64,000 nt of DNA, from NCBI RefSeq assembly GCF_004005855.1, contig NZ_SACL01000002.1, forward strand, positions 1 through 64,000. The letters run 5' to 3'. The notes beneath the pieces are model-generated. The model had not been told where the DNA came from, ran no database searches, and worked only from the letters and a program-made list of their open reading frames with translations. Numbering within the stretch: the stretch's first letter is position 1; each line of letters opens with the position of its first letter. Source of the DNA: Rhodovarius crocodyli (GTDB lineage Bacteria > Pseudomonadota > Alphaproteobacteria > Acetobacterales > Acetobacteraceae). Shown one piece after another: positions 33,965 through 42,715 of this stretch. The translations under genes and the position numbers were made by a program.

Positions 33965-34794
33965 GCGTGGCCCCCCATCCGCTGGCGGGAAAGCAGTTCG
34001 AGCGCCGTCTTGGCGCCGAGCGTGACCAGGCCCAGCAGCGCCAGCAAGGCGGCCACCGCGAAGGCGCCGACGAACTGGTATTCATTGTACAGGATCTCGA
34101 CATGCAGCGGCATGGTGTTGGTCTCCCCGCGGATATGGCCGGAGACGACGGCGACCGCGCCGAACTCCCCCATCGCCCGGGCATTGCACAGAAGGATGCC
34201 CGCCAGCAGCGCCCAGCGGATTTTCGGGAGTGTGACGTGCCACAGGATCTGCGCCGTGTTGGCGCCCAGGGTCAGGGCGGCTTCCTCCTCCGCCTGGCCC
34301 TGTTCCTGCATCAGCGGGATCAGCGTGCGGGCGACGAAGGGGAAGGTGACGAAGATGGTGGCCAGCACCAGCCCCGGCAGGGCGAACAGGATCTGGATGT
34401 CATGCGCCTGCAGCCAGGGGCCGAAATAGCCCTGGGCGCCGAAGAGCAGCACGTAGACCAGCCCCGAGATGACGGGCGAAACGGAAAACGGCAGCTCGAT
34501 CAGCGTGACCAGCAGGCGGCGGCCGGGGAAGTCGCAGCGCGCGACGGCCCAGGCGCCGGCGATGCCGCCGATGGTGTTCACCGGCACGGCAATGGCCGCC
34601 ACCAGCAGCGTCAGGTACATGGCCGAGATGGCGTCGGGGTCGGTGATCGCCTCCCAGGCCGGTTCCCAGCCGCGGCGCAGCGCCTCGGTGAAGACGGCGG
34701 CCAGCGGCAGCACCAGCACCACCAGCGCGATCAGCACCGCCAGGCCGATCAGCCCGGCGGAAAGCCATGTGGGGTCACGCGTGGCCTCCCTCAT
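33961..34794 (-). CDS. cysW: sulfate-type ABC importer permease CysW
   Basis: 277 aa, about six TM helices. The cytoplasmic EAA loop is [45 protein letters not shown] and [31 protein letters not shown] are CysW hallmarks. It forms the membrane channel with CysT. ATGA overlaps on both sides show tight coupling with cysA and cysT. Confidence 0.93.
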   Translation of the reverse strand: MREATRDPTWLSAGLIGLAVLIALVVLVLPLAAVFTEALRRGWEPAWEAITDPDAISAMYLTLLVAAIAVPVNTIGGIAGAWAVARCDFPGRRLLVTLIELPFSVSPVISGLVYVLLFGAQGYFGPWLQAHDIQILFALPGLVLATIFVTFPFVARTLIPLMQEQGQAEEEAALTLGANTAQILWHVTLPKIRWALLAGILLCNARAMGEFGAVAVVSGHIRGETNTMPLHVEILYNEYQFVGAFAVAALLALLGLVTLGAKTALELLSRQRMGGHA

Positions 34795-35642
34795 GGCCGC
34801 CCCCGGCGCAGCCCGTGCTGCAGCAGGTTCAGCGCCAGCAGGATCAGGAAGGCCGCCAGCAGCATGGCCAGCCCGATGGCGGCCGCGCCCGCATAGTCGA
34901 ACTGCTCCAGCTTCACCACGATCAGCAGGGGCAGGATCTCACTGACCATGGGCATGTTGCCGGCGATGAAGATGACGCTGCCGTATTCGCCGACGGCCCG
35001 CGCGAAGCCCAGGCCGAAGCCCGTGATCAGCGCCGGCAGCAGGGCGGGCAGCACCACGCGGCGGATGGTCTGCAGCCGGGTGGCGCCGAGTGTTGCGGCC
35101 GCTTCCTCGGCTTCCCGCGGCAGGTCGCGCAGCACGGGCTCGACGGTGCGGGCGATGAAGGGCAGGGAGACGAAGACCAGCGCCACCACCACCCCCGCCG
35201 GCGTGAAGGCGATCTTCCAGCCGAACCAGCCCTCCAGCAGGCTGCCCACCCAGCCGTTGTTGGCGAAGATGGCGGTCATGGCCAGGCCCGCCACGGCGGT
35301 GGGCAGGGCGAAGGGCAGGTCGATCAGCGCATCCAGGCTGCGCCTGCCGGGAAAGCGATAGCGCGTGATGACCCAGGCCAGCAGCAGGCCGAGCGGCGCC
35401 GCGATCAGCGCCGCCAGCGCCGAGGCCCCGAAGGAAAGCCGGAACCCCGCCAGCACGCGGGGCTCGGTCAGCACCTCCCAGATGGCGGGCAGCCCTTTCT
35501 CCCAGGGGCGCAGCGCCAGGGCCGCCAGCGGGATCAGGATGAACCCGCCCAGCCACATCAGCGTGACGCCCAGCGCCAGCCCCCGCCCCGGCAGGGCTTG
35601 CCGCCTCAGGAAGGGGCGCCGCAGGAGGGGGGCGGTGCTCAT
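34791..35642 (-). CDS. cysT: sulfate-type ABC importer permease CysT (CysU)
   Basis: 283 aa. [25 protein letters not shown] and the EAA loop [21 protein letters not shown] are characteristic, as is [28 protein letters not shown]. Six TM helices. It pairs with CysW. It overlaps the binding-protein gene by ATGA. Confidence 0.93.
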   Translation of the reverse strand: MSTAPLLRRPFLRRQALPGRGLALGVTLMWLGGFILIPLAALALRPWEKGLPAIWEVLTEPRVLAGFRLSFGASALAALIAAPLGLLLAWVITRYRFPGRRSLDALIDLPFALPTAVAGLAMTAIFANNGWVGSLLEGWFGWKIAFTPAGVVVALVFVSLPFIARTVEPVLRDLPREAEEAAATLGATRLQTIRRVVLPALLPALITGFGLGFARAVGEYGSVIFIAGNMPMVSEILPLLIVVKLEQFDYAGAAAIGLAMLLAAFLILLALNLLQHGLRRGRP

Positions 35643-36655
35643 CGGCCTCCGGGTCGGTAGATGCGGTCGAACACGCCGCCATCGTTGAAATGCGTGGCCT
35701 GGGCGCGGCCCCAGCCACCGAAGACGGTGTCGACGGTGGCCAGCTCGATGGCCGGGAACTGGCCGCCGGCCGCGGCCTGCTGGCGCGGGCGATAGAAATG
35801 CTTCGCCGCCAGGCGCTGCGCCTCGTCGCTGTAGAGGTGCTGCAGATAGGCCTCGGCCAGGGCGCGGGTGCCGCGCCGTTCCACATTCTGGTCCACCACC
35901 GCCACGGGCGGTTCCGCCAGGATGGAGAAGGGCGGGTAGACGATCTCCAGCCCCGCCTGCGGGAACTCCTTTAGCGCCAGATGGGCCTCATTCTCCCACG
36001 CCAGCAGCACGTCGCCCTGGCCGCGCTGCACGAAGGTGGTGGTGGAGCCGCGCGCGCCGGTATCCAGCACCGGCACCTGGCGGAACAGCTGGGCCACCGC
36101 CTGCTCGGCCGTGGCTTCCGTGCCGCCCGGCTGGCGCAGCGCCCAGGCCCAGAGCGCCAGGTAGTTCCACCGCGCCCCGCCTGACGTCTTCGGGTTGGGC
36201 GTGATGACGGAGACGCCCTGCTTCAGCAGGTCCGGCCAGTCGCGCAGGGCCTTGGGGTTTCCGCGCCGCACCAGGAACACGATGGTGCTGGTGTAGGGGG
36301 AGGAATTGTCCGGCAGGCGCCGCTGCCATTCCTTCGAGAGCAGGCCGCGCTCCGCGATCTCATCGATGTCGTAGGCGAGGGCGAGGGTGACGACATCGGC
36401 CGCCAGCCCGTCGATCACGGCCCGCGCCTGCCTGCCTGACCCGCCATGAGAGGCGCTGAGCCGGGGGCGCGGATGGCCCTGCGCGGCCCAGAAGGCGGTG
36501 AAGGCCGTGTGGTACTCGCGATAGAACTCACGCGTCGGGTCATAGCTGACATTCAGCAGCTGCTGCGGCGCGCTCTGCGCGCTTGCCGCGCCCGCACCGG
36601 TCAGTGCGGCAAGGCCGGCCAGGCCGGCGCGGCGGGAGAAGGCCGTGGTGTTCAT
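35639..36655 (-). CDS. sulfate-type ABC importer substrate-binding protein (Sbp/CysP)
   Basis: 338 aa from ATG 36655 (SD GAGGAG). Signal peptide with an RR ([22 protein letters not shown]). The sulfate-binding family signatures are [63 protein letters not shown] and [17 protein letters not shown], which supply the main-chain amides and Ser that hold sulfate. The same fold binds thiosulfate. Whether it also binds another sulfur anion such as thiocyanate cannot be told. First gene of the importer set, 79 nt after an upstream Bug receptor gene. Confidence 0.92.
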   Translation of the reverse strand: MNTTAFSRRAGLAGLAALTGAGAASAQSAPQQLLNVSYDPTREFYREYHTAFTAFWAAQGHPRPRLSASHGGSGRQARAVIDGLAADVVTLALAYDIDEIAERGLLSKEWQRRLPDNSSPYTSTIVFLVRRGNPKALRDWPDLLKQGVSVITPNPKTSGGARWNYLALWAWALRQPGGTEATAEQAVAQLFRQVPVLDTGARGSTTTFVQRGQGDVLLAWENEAHLALKEFPQAGLEIVYPPFSILAEPPVAVVDQNVERRGTRALAEAYLQHLYSDEAQRLAAKHFYRPRQQAAAGGQFPAIELATVDTVFGGWGRAQATHFNDGGVFDRIYRPGGR

Positions 36656-36734
36656 GGTGTTTCTCCTCGGGAGGCATGGTGGGCGCTCCGGGCGCCCCTG
36701 GTCAAATCGTGATGTTGCGACGCGTGATGAAAGA

Positions 36735-37697
36735 TCATGCGTCGCCCGTTCGGATGCCCACGGCGCCCGCCACATCGGCGAAGCGCGCCACCGTGTCGCG
36801 CAGCAGTGCGCCGAAGGGTTCAGGGCCGATGGCGGGAATGGCGAAGCCCAGAGAATCCAGGCGCCTGACCACCCCGGCCTCGCGGATCGCCGCCACGGCG
36901 GCGGCATGCAGCGCGGCCAGGATGGGCGCCGGGGTGCCGGCCGGGGCCAGGATGCCCATCCAGGTCTCGATGGCGAAGCCGGGGGCCGCGGCCTCGGCGA
37001 AGGCGGGGGTGTCGGGGGCGGCCGGGCTGCGGGCGGCGCCGGTGACGCCCAGCGCCACCAGGCGTCCCTCCCGCACCTGGTCGATGCCGGCGCCCAGCGT
37101 GACCATCCCGGCATCGATGGTGCCCGCGATCAGGTCCAGCATCAGCGGGCCGCCGCCGCGATAGGGCACATGCTCCGGCCGGCCGCCGAGCGCCTGGCCC
37201 AGCAGCTCACTCGCGAAATGCTGGGAGGATCCGAGCCCGGGCACCCCCACATGCACGGCGCCCCGGCCCTTGATGCGGGCCGTGTAGTCGGCGGCGCTGC
37301 GGATGCCCGAACGCGGGTGGGTGATGAGCATCTGCGGCGCGGTGGCGCCCAGCAGCACCGGGGCCAGCCCCGGCACCAGCGCGGGCGTGCCCGCCACCGG
37401 CAGGGCATCCACCGCCGCCAGCGTGTCGTTGGTGATCAGGATGGTCAGGCCGTCCGGTGCCGCGCGCGTCACCACCTGGGTGCCGATGCGCGAGGACGCG
37501 CCGCCGATGTTCTCCACCACCACGGGCTGGCCGAGCGCGGCGGTGAGCGCGGGGGCGATGGCGCGGGCGAAGGTGTCCACCCCGCCGCCGGCCGGGAAGG
37601 GCACGACGGCGCGGATGGGGCGGCTGGGGTAGTTCTGGCCCAGGGCCGGTGTCGCCAGGAAGGGCAGCGCCAGAGAGGCGCGGCGGGTGATGCGCAT
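36735..37697 (-). CDS. Bug/TctC family periplasmic receptor (1)
   Basis: 320 aa from ATG 37697 (SD GAGGAG). Signal peptide [16 protein letters not shown], then [23 protein letters not shown], the Bug hallmark, with [19 protein letters not shown] and [16 protein letters not shown]. These receptors bind carboxylates and similar small solutes, usually for TctAB transporters; none is in the window. It lies between a second Bug gene (4 nt gap) and the sulfate-importer genes, suggesting a role in uptake of an organosulfur or related anion (inference). Confidence 0.9.
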   Translation of the reverse strand: MRITRRASLALPFLATPALGQNYPSRPIRAVVPFPAGGGVDTFARAIAPALTAALGQPVVVENIGGASSRIGTQVVTRAAPDGLTILITNDTLAAVDALPVAGTPALVPGLAPVLLGATAPQMLITHPRSGIRSAADYTARIKGRGAVHVGVPGLGSSQHFASELLGQALGGRPEHVPYRGGGPLMLDLIAGTIDAGMVTLGAGIDQVREGRLVALGVTGAARSPAAPDTPAFAEAAAPGFAIETWMGILAPAGTPAPILAALHAAAVAAIREAGVVRRLDSLGFAIPAIGPEPFGALLRDTVARFADVAGAVGIRTGDA

Positions 37698-37701
37698 CCC
37701 C

Positions 37702-38670
37702 TCAGCTCCTCGGCCCGGCATTGCCCAGCGCGCGCACCACCGGGCCGAAGGTCTCGATGGAGGCGGCAGCACGCGCCGCGAACTGGTCCGGCGGCAGCGC
37801 CGTGACCGCGAAGCCGAGCCCGGTCAGGCGCTCGGACACCGCCGCATCGCGCAGGGCCTCGGTGAAGATGGTGTTCAGCGCGGCCAGCGTCGCGGGCGGG
37901 GTGCGGGCGGGGGCCAGCACGCCCTGCCAGGAATCGATGTCGAAGCCGGGGGCGACGGTCTCGGCGAGTGTCGGGACCTCCGGCAGGGCCGGGTCGCGCT
38001 CCCCGGTGGTGACGGCCAGCGGGATGATGGCGCCGTTGCGCACCTGGTCGGTGATGGCGGGCAGGGTGATGACCAGCGCATCGGTGTTGCGTGCCAGCAG
38101 GTCCAGCGTGGCCGGCCCGCCGCCGCGGTAGGAGACGTATTCGACCGGCAGGCCGCCCACGCGGTTCGCCAGAACCTCATGCACGACCTGGGCGATGCCG
38201 CCGAGCGCCGGGATGCCGACATTCAGCTTGCCGGGCTGCGCCTTCACCGCGGCGATATAGCCCTGCACGTCCCTGAAGCCGCTGCCGGGGTGGGTGACGA
38301 GGATCTGGGCGGCCTTCACCGCCTGCACCACCGGGGCGAAGGCCTCCCGGAAGCCCAGGCCGGGCTGCGGGTTGGCGATTTCCGACAGCACGATGGCGTC
38401 GCCCGTCACCAGCAGGGTGGTGCCGTCCGGCTCGGACCGGGCGACCTGCTGGGTGGCGATCAGGCCGTTCGCGCCGCCCTGGTTCTCCACCACCACCGGC
38501 TGGCCGATGCGGGCGGAGACGGCGGGGGCCAGGACGCGGGCCAGCGTGTCCAGGCTGGCGCCGGCGGCGGAGGAGACGATGACCCTCACGGGCCGGCGGA
38601 ATGGGGTGGGCTGGGCCTGGGCGAGAGCGGGTGCCGCGAGCAGCGCTGGCAGGAGGCGACGGGTCAGCAT
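37702..38670 (-). CDS. Bug/TctC family periplasmic receptor (2)
   Basis: 322 aa. Signal peptide RRLLPALLAAPALAQA. RPVRVIVSSAAGASLDTLAR, PVVVENQGGANGLIA and VSYRGGGPATLDLLA identify the family. It is a diverged paralogue of the neighbouring receptor. First gene of the leftward operon, it starts at the edge of the 555-bp regulatory region. No TctA or TctB permease is nearby. Confidence 0.9.
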   Translation of the reverse strand: MLTRRLLPALLAAPALAQAQPTPFRRPVRVIVSSAAGASLDTLARVLAPAVSARIGQPVVVENQGGANGLIATQQVARSEPDGTTLLVTGDAIVLSEIANPQPGLGFREAFAPVVQAVKAAQILVTHPGSGFRDVQGYIAAVKAQPGKLNVGIPALGGIAQVVHEVLANRVGGLPVEYVSYRGGGPATLDLLARNTDALVITLPAITDQVRNGAIIPLAVTTGERDPALPEVPTLAETVAPGFDIDSWQGVLAPARTPPATLAALNTIFTEALRDAAVSERLTGLGFAVTALPPDQFAARAAASIETFGPVVRALGNAGPRS

Positions 38671-38794
38671 GGAATTTTCCTTGGTGAGAGGTGGTCAGGC
38701 GTGGGTCTGGCGGCGGGAACATCGCTGCATGCCAAGGGCTCCGGTTGCTGGCCGGCATATTCAACGTGAAAATGACGCATGAAAATATGATTCT

Positions 38795-38807
38795 CGGAAA
38801 AATTCCG
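38795..38807. promoter_or_regulatory. inverted repeat, candidate operator
   Basis: CGGAA-AAA-TTCCG, perfect 5-bp arms, located about 40 nt upstream of the rightward -35 box in the AT-rich part of the divergent region. Position fits an activator site. Confidence 0.4.
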
Positions 38808-38844
38808 TGTGTTTGTGCAGGAAAAAGCCGGGATATCGGCCAAT

Positions 38845-38872
38845 TTGTCATTAAATCAGTGGCTTATATATA
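38845..38872 (+). promoter_or_regulatory. rightward promoter of the sulfonate/sulfone operon
   Basis: -35 TTGTCA (38845-38850), 16-nt spacer, -10 TATATA (38867-38872), in AT-rich sequence. Transcription from here would give a leader of about 345 nt before the first annotated protein gene, including the hairpins and leader ORF described separately. Confidence 0.5.
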
Positions 38873-38900
38873 CGATACAGAAAAGCATTATGGATTGACT

Positions 38901-38917
38901 CACGATGAATGATCGTG
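38901..38917. promoter_or_regulatory. inverted repeat just downstream of the promoter
   Basis: CACGAT-GAATG-ATCGTG, perfect 6-bp arms with a 5-nt spacer, starting about 22 nt downstream of the predicted transcription start. It may be an operator or the first leader hairpin. Confidence 0.4.
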
Positions 38918-39092
38918 TGATCTGCCGCCATGCCGAAGCGCACCACCCTCCCGACCCCCGGTTTCCGGCAAGGCGGCCCCCCGCGATGTCCCGCCGCGGC
39001 CTGACGCGCCGCTCCTCTCCGCTCGTCGCCGGCGGAGCAGCCCCAGGGCTGTTCAAGGCGACACCGTGACTGGCGTTACCTCCCAACACTTG

Positions 39093-39118
39093 GCCGGGGC
39101 CTCGGCCCCGGCGCTTTT
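39093..39118 (+). terminator. GC hairpin plus T-run in the leader (candidate attenuator)
   Basis: GCCGGGGCC-TC-GGCCCCGGC (39093-39112) followed by GCTTTTCC. It resembles an intrinsic terminator but lies inside the leader, upstream of the leader ORF and the operon. The T-run is short (four T), so termination would be partial. Confidence 0.45.
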
Positions 39119-39131
39119 CCGGAGCATCTCG

Positions 39132-39179
39132 ATGGCCCTCGAACTGAGGCGCTTCGCCGCCATGGCCTGTCGTCGCTGA
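39132..39179 (+). CDS. candidate leader peptide MALELRRFAAMACRR
   Basis: 15 codons and a stop. GGAG lies 7 nt before the ATG, a better Shine-Dalgarno than that of the following gene. A single Cys codon is followed by two Arg codons and the stop. CTGAGGCG (39144-39151, within the ORF) is perfectly complementary to CGCCTCAG (39184-39191, after the stop), so ribosome position on the ORF would decide whether this stem forms. In front of a sulfur-scavenging operon, a cysteine- or arginine-sensing role is plausible but unproven. Confidence 0.45.
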   Translation: MALELRRFAAMACRR

Positions 39180-39225
39180 GCCCCGCCTCAGCCCCGAACA
39201 GCCACCTCATTGCCGGACCGATGCC

Positions 39226-39429
39226 ATGCGCCGTTCCATTCCCATCACCGACCATTCCAACCTGGTCGCCGTCGCCGCTTTGGGCCGCGCCGGCTGGTAC
39301 CTGATCGCGCTCGACCCGCGCCTGCGCCCGCTGCACCGCGCGGGCTTCTCCGGCCCCGCCGAGACCGAGCGCGCCGCCCTTCATCTGCTGCGCCGCGCGC
39401 GCCGCCAGGAAAGCCACGCCCATGCCTGA
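39226..39429 (+). CDS. small unrecognised protein, first gene of the sulfur operon
   Basis: 67 aa. No family recognised, no signal or TM segment. NLVAVAALGRAGWYLIALDP is a moderately hydrophobic core, followed by an Arg-rich helical tail (LLRRARRQE). The start ATG 39226 has a weak SD. Its stop overlaps the start of the next gene by 8 nt, a translational-coupling arrangement that supports it being real. It may be a small accessory to the flavoprotein that follows. Confidence 0.55.
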   Translation: MRRSIPITDHSNLVAVAALGRAGWYLIALDPRLRPLHRAGFSGPAETERAALHLLRRARRQESHAHA

Positions 39430-40576
39430 CACCCTGACCCGCCCGGCGCTGCCGGGCTCCGCGCTGCTGGCCGCCATCGCCGCCGAGGCGCCCGCCCGGG
39501 ACCGCGATGCCGGCTTCCCCTTCGCGGCCCTCGCGCGGCTGCATGAGGCTGGGCTGCTGGCCCTGACCGTGCCGCGCGCCCTGGGCGGCGCGGGCGCGGG
39601 GCTCGCCCAGGCCGCCGAGACCATCCAGGCGCTCGGCGCCGCCTGCCCGGCCACGGCGCTGGTCGTGGCGATGCAGCTGTCCAAGCATGCGGCCCTGGCG
39701 CGCGGGCAGGGCTTTACGCCCGCCCTGCGTGAGAGCCTGGGCCGCCTGGCCGTGACCGAGGGCGCGCTGCTGAACTCCGCCCGGGCGGAGCCCGAGCTGG
39801 GTTCGCCGACCCGGGGCGGGCTGCCCGCCACCACCGCGCGCCGCGGGCCCAAGGGTTGGCTCATCACCGGGCGCAAGCGCTATGTCACCGGCGCGCCCGG
39901 GCTGCGCTTCATGGAGGTGGTGGCCGCCACCGCCGAGGATGAGCCGCGCATCGGCAGCTTCCTGGTGCCGGCCAACGCCCCGGGCGTGCAGATCGTGGAG
40001 GCCTGGAACCATTTGGGCCTGCGGGCCTCCGGCAGCCATGACGTGGTCTTCCGCGACGTGCCGGTGCCCTATGAGCATGTGGCCGGGCTGGCCCCCGCCG
40101 CCGCCTGGGGCGCGCGCGACGACGTGCAGGCCGCCTGGAACGCCGTGATCGTCTCGGCCGTCTATCTGGGCGTGGCGGAGGCCGCGCGCGACTGGGTGCT
40201 GGCCTTCCTCAACAGCCGCCAGCCCTCGGGCCTGCCGCAGCCTCTCTCGGCGCTCGCGACCGTGCAGCAGGCGGTGGGCGAGATCGAGTTGAAGCGCATC
40301 ACCGCGCGGCGGCTGATCCGGTCGCTCGCGCAGGATGCCGATGCGGGGCTCGCGCCCGTCGCGGCCGAAAGCGGGGCGGTGAAGGCGGAGCTCGCGAAGC
40401 TCGCGATCGCCATCGTGGACCGGGCGGCCTCGCTGGCCGGCAACCACGCGCTGGACCGCGCGAACCCGCTGGAGCGCCATTGGCGCGACGTGCAGTGCGC
40501 GCGCGTGCATGTGCCGACGGAGGACGCGGCCGCCCAGGCCGCCGGCCGCTTCGCCCTGGCGGGGGCCGCCGCATGA
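39422..40576 (+). CDS. acyl-CoA dehydrogenase-fold flavoprotein (SfnB/DszC-like)
   Basis: 384 aa. The acyl-CoA dehydrogenase fold is visible (LTVPRALGGAGAGLAQAAETIQALG, TGRKRYVTGAPGL, VPVPYEHVAGLAP, LKRITARRLIRSLA, DVQCARVHVP). The closest recognisable group by context and layout is the sulfone/thiophene monooxygenase branch (SfnB, DszC), which uses reduced flavin and O2 rather than oxidising an acyl-CoA. Neighbours encoding SsuD- and TauD-like enzymes support a desulfurisation role. It overlaps the small gene before it (8 nt) and a 26-aa ORF after it (ATGA). Confidence 0.85.
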   Translation: MPDTLTRPALPGSALLAAIAAEAPARDRDAGFPFAALARLHEAGLLALTVPRALGGAGAGLAQAAETIQALGAACPATALVVAMQLSKHAALARGQGFTPALRESLGRLAVTEGALLNSARAEPELGSPTRGGLPATTARRGPKGWLITGRKRYVTGAPGLRFMEVVAATAEDEPRIGSFLVPANAPGVQIVEAWNHLGLRASGSHDVVFRDVPVPYEHVAGLAPAAAWGARDDVQAAWNAVIVSAVYLGVAEAARDWVLAFLNSRQPSGLPQPLSALATVQQAVGEIELKRITARRLIRSLAQDADAGLAPVAAESGAVKAELAKLAIAIVDRAASLAGNHALDRANPLERHWRDVQCARVHVPTEDAAAQAAGRFALAGAAA

Positions 40577-40653
40577 TCTCCCTCACGCTTCGGGGCGCGC
40601 TGGCGCTGGCCGCCGTCCTTTCCCTGATCTCGATCCTCGGACTGACCGCATGA
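40573..40653 (+). CDS. 26-aa hydrophobic micro-ORF
   Basis: Starts MISLTLRGALALAAV and ends in LISILGLTA, essentially one TM helix. It overlaps the upstream flavoprotein stop by ATGA and the downstream Bug receptor start by ATGA, exactly filling the space between them. This placement suggests a genuine co-translated membrane micropeptide, or at least an ORF kept for translational coupling. No homologue is recognised. Confidence 0.5.
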   Translation: MISLTLRGALALAAVLSLISILGLTA

Positions 40654-41603
40654 TCTTCCCGCGACGCGCGCTGCTGGGCGCGCCCCTGCTGGCCTTCCCC
40701 GCCCTGGCGCAGGAGGGCTATCCGAACCGTCCCATCCGCTACATCAGCCCCTATCCGCCGGGGGCCACGAACGACAACACCTCCCGCCTCATGTCCCGCG
40801 CGCTGACGCAGCGCCTGGGCGTGCCGGTGGTGGTGGAGAACAGGGCAGGGGCGGGCGGCTCCGTCGGCTCCCGCCTCGTGGCCGGGGCGGCCCCTGACGG
40901 CTACACGCTGCTGAACGTCTCGGCCGGCAACCTGACGGTGGTGCCGCATCTGGGCCATGCCGGCTATGACCCGCTGCGGGACTTCACGCCCGTGGCGCTG
41001 ACCGGCGACAGCTTCTCCCTGTTCGCAGTCCACCCGAGCCTGCCGGTGCGCAACATCGCGGAGCTTGTGGCCTATGCGAAGGCGAACCCGGGCAAGCTGA
41101 ACTACAGCTCGGCCGGCATCGGCACGGCGGGGCATTTCCGCGGCGCGCTGCTGGCCGAGGAAGCGGGCATCGACATCGTGCATGTGCCCTTCCCGGGCAG
41201 CGCGCCGGCCGCCAACGCCCTGGTGGCGGGGGACGTGCACATGATGTTCGACCCCATCGCCGCGCCCCATGTGCGCGGCGGCCGGGCGCGCGCCATCGCC
41301 GTGTTCGGCGACGGGCGCTGGGACGAGTTCGGCGACGTGCCCAACGCGGTGGAGCAGGGGGTGGGGCTCGAATGGCCCTCCGTCGGCTGGTTCGGCCTGT
41401 TCGCCCCGGCCCGCACCCCGGCCCATGTCGTCGAGACGCTGAACGCGCATTTCAACGCGGCGCTGGAGGAGCCCGAGGTGGTCGCCGCCCTGCTGCGCTT
41501 CGGCCTGCGCCCCCGTACCGCCAACCCCGCCGAGCTGGGCGAGCGCGTGCGGCGCGAACACGCCGCCGTGGGCGATGCCCTGCGCCGCCTCCACATCGCC
41601 TGA
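40650..41603 (+). CDS. Bug/TctC family periplasmic receptor (3)
   Basis: 317 aa from ATG 40650. Signal peptide FPRRALLGAPLLAFPALAQ, then YPNRPIRYISPYPPGATNDNTSR, VPVVVENRAGAGGSVGSRLV and VPFPGSAPAANALVAGDVHMMFD. It is closer to the typical Bug layout than the two receptors in the leftward operon. It lies among sulfonate/sulfone enzymes, so it is likely to capture an organosulfur compound or its carbon skeleton (inference). No permease is in the window. Confidence 0.9.
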   Translation: MIFPRRALLGAPLLAFPALAQEGYPNRPIRYISPYPPGATNDNTSRLMSRALTQRLGVPVVVENRAGAGGSVGSRLVAGAAPDGYTLLNVSAGNLTVVPHLGHAGYDPLRDFTPVALTGDSFSLFAVHPSLPVRNIAELVAYAKANPGKLNYSSAGIGTAGHFRGALLAEEAGIDIVHVPFPGSAPAANALVAGDVHMMFDPIAAPHVRGGRARAIAVFGDGRWDEFGDVPNAVEQGVGLEWPSVGWFGLFAPARTPAHVVETLNAHFNAALEEPEVVAALLRFGLRPRTANPAELGERVRREHAAVGDALRRLHIA

Positions 41604-41614
41604 GGAAACAAGCC

Positions 41615-42715
41615 ATGACCCATCCCCTGCAGTTCATCGGCATGATCTCCCACCGCCGCAGCTCGGAGATCCATCCGGCCAGCGGCCCGGTGCTGGACCT
41701 GGACTATGTGGCGCGCTTCGCCCGCGCGCATGAGGAAGGCGGCTTCGACCGCATCCTGGTGGCCTGGCATTCCAGCCACCCGGACACGCTGCTGACGGCC
41801 ACCCACGCGGCCTACAGCACCAGCCGCATCGGCTTCATGATCGCGCACCGGCCGGGCTTCATCGCGCCCACCCTGGCGGCGCGGCAGTTCGCCACCTTCG
41901 ACCACATCAGCGGCGGGCGTGCCGCCGTGCACATCATCAGCGGCGGCAACCCGGCCGAGCAGAAGGCGGACGGCGACTTCCTGGACCATGCCGGCCGCTA
42001 TGCCCGCACCGATGAATATGTCGGACTGCTGCGCCGGGTCTGGACGGCGGAAAAGCCGTTCAACCATCACGGCGAGCACTACCGCCTCGAGAACGCCTTC
42101 TCCGAGATCAAGCCCCTGAGCGGGATTCCGGTTTTCCTCGGGGGCGCCTCCGACGCCGCGATCGAGGCCGCCGGCCGCCATGCCGATGTCTATGCCTTCT
42201 GGGGCGAGACGCTGGAGCAGTCGCGGGAACTGATCGGCCGGGTGCGCGCCGCCGCCGCCCGGGCGGGGCGGGACCCCGCCGGCATCGGCTTCAGCCTGTC
42301 TGTGCGCCCGGTGCTGGGCAGCACGGAGGAACAGGCCTGGCGCCGCGCCGACGCCATCCTGGAGCGCATCCGCGAGCTGCGCGGGGAGAGTTTCGGCAAG
42401 GGCAACCCCAAGCCCGAGAGCATCGGCAGCAAGCGCCTGCTGGAGGCAGCCGCCGGCGGCCGGGTGCGCGACAAGCGCCTCTGGACCGAGGTGGCGGCCG
42501 CGGTGGGGGCAGGGGCCAACACCACCGCCCTGGTCGGCACGCCGGAGCAGGTGGCCGATGCCCTGGCCGACTACGCGGAGCTGGGCGTATCGACCTTCCT
42601 GATCCGCGGCTTCGACCCGCTGGAGGATGCGCTGGAGTTCGGCCACTCGCTGCTGCCCGCGACACGCGCGGCGGTGCGGGCACGGCAGCTGCAGGCGGCC
42701 CTGGCCCATGGTTAG
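41615..42715 (+). CDS. FMNH2-dependent alkanesulfonate monooxygenase-like enzyme (SsuD family)
   Basis: 366 aa. A luciferase-like TIM barrel with FDRILVAWHSSHPDTLLTATHAAY, FMIAHRPGFIAPTLAARQFATFDH, AAVHIISGGNPAEQKADGDFLDH and IPVFLGGASDAAIEAAGRHADVYAFWGET. These are close to SsuD, which cleaves sulfonates to aldehyde and sulfite. STFLIRGFDPLEDALEFGHSLLP is the C-terminal SsuD signature. No ssuE flavin reductase or ssuABC importer is adjacent. SD GAGG precedes the ATG. Confidence 0.9.
   Translation: MTHPLQFIGMISHRRSSEIHPASGPVLDLDYVARFARAHEEGGFDRILVAWHSSHPDTLLTATHAAYSTSRIGFMIAHRPGFIAPTLAARQFATFDHISGGRAAVHIISGGNPAEQKADGDFLDHAGRYARTDEYVGLLRRVWTAEKPFNHHGEHYRLENAFSEIKPLSGIPVFLGGASDAAIEAAGRHADVYAFWGETLEQSRELIGRVRAAAARAGRDPAGIGFSLSVRPVLGSTEEQAWRRADAILERIRELRGESFGKGNPKPESIGSKRLLEAAAGGRVRDKRLWTEVAAAVGAGANTTALVGTPEQVADALADYAELGVSTFLIRGFDPLEDALEFGHSLLPATRAAVRARQLQAALAHG

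Larger units (their letters stand above)
38671..39225. other. regulatory region between the two sulfur operons
   Basis: 555 bp between divergent operons. The left third (about 38760-38925) is AT-rich against a GC-rich background. It contains a rightward promoter (38845-38872), two inverted repeats (38795-38807 and 38901-38917), a GC hairpin with a T-run (39093-39118) and a short leader ORF (39132-39179). Two further short ORFs (38930-39004 and 38986-39069) are open but unsupported. Confidence 0.6.

Noticed and set aside
38691-38912. 73-codon ORF through the AT-rich part of the divergent region
   Set aside because: Overlaps promoter-like sequence, no SD, composition unlike coding DNA of this genome.
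38930-39069. Two further short ORFs in the sulfur leader (38930-39004 and 38986-39069)
   Set aside because: No Shine-Dalgarno at usable spacing and no distinctive codon feature; in GC-rich leader DNA such ORFs are expected by chance.
39232-40510. Antisense ORF over the acyl-CoA dehydrogenase-fold gene
   Set aside because: Shadow ORF with Gly/His/Arg-rich composition; the plus-strand frame has clear family motifs and operon overlaps.
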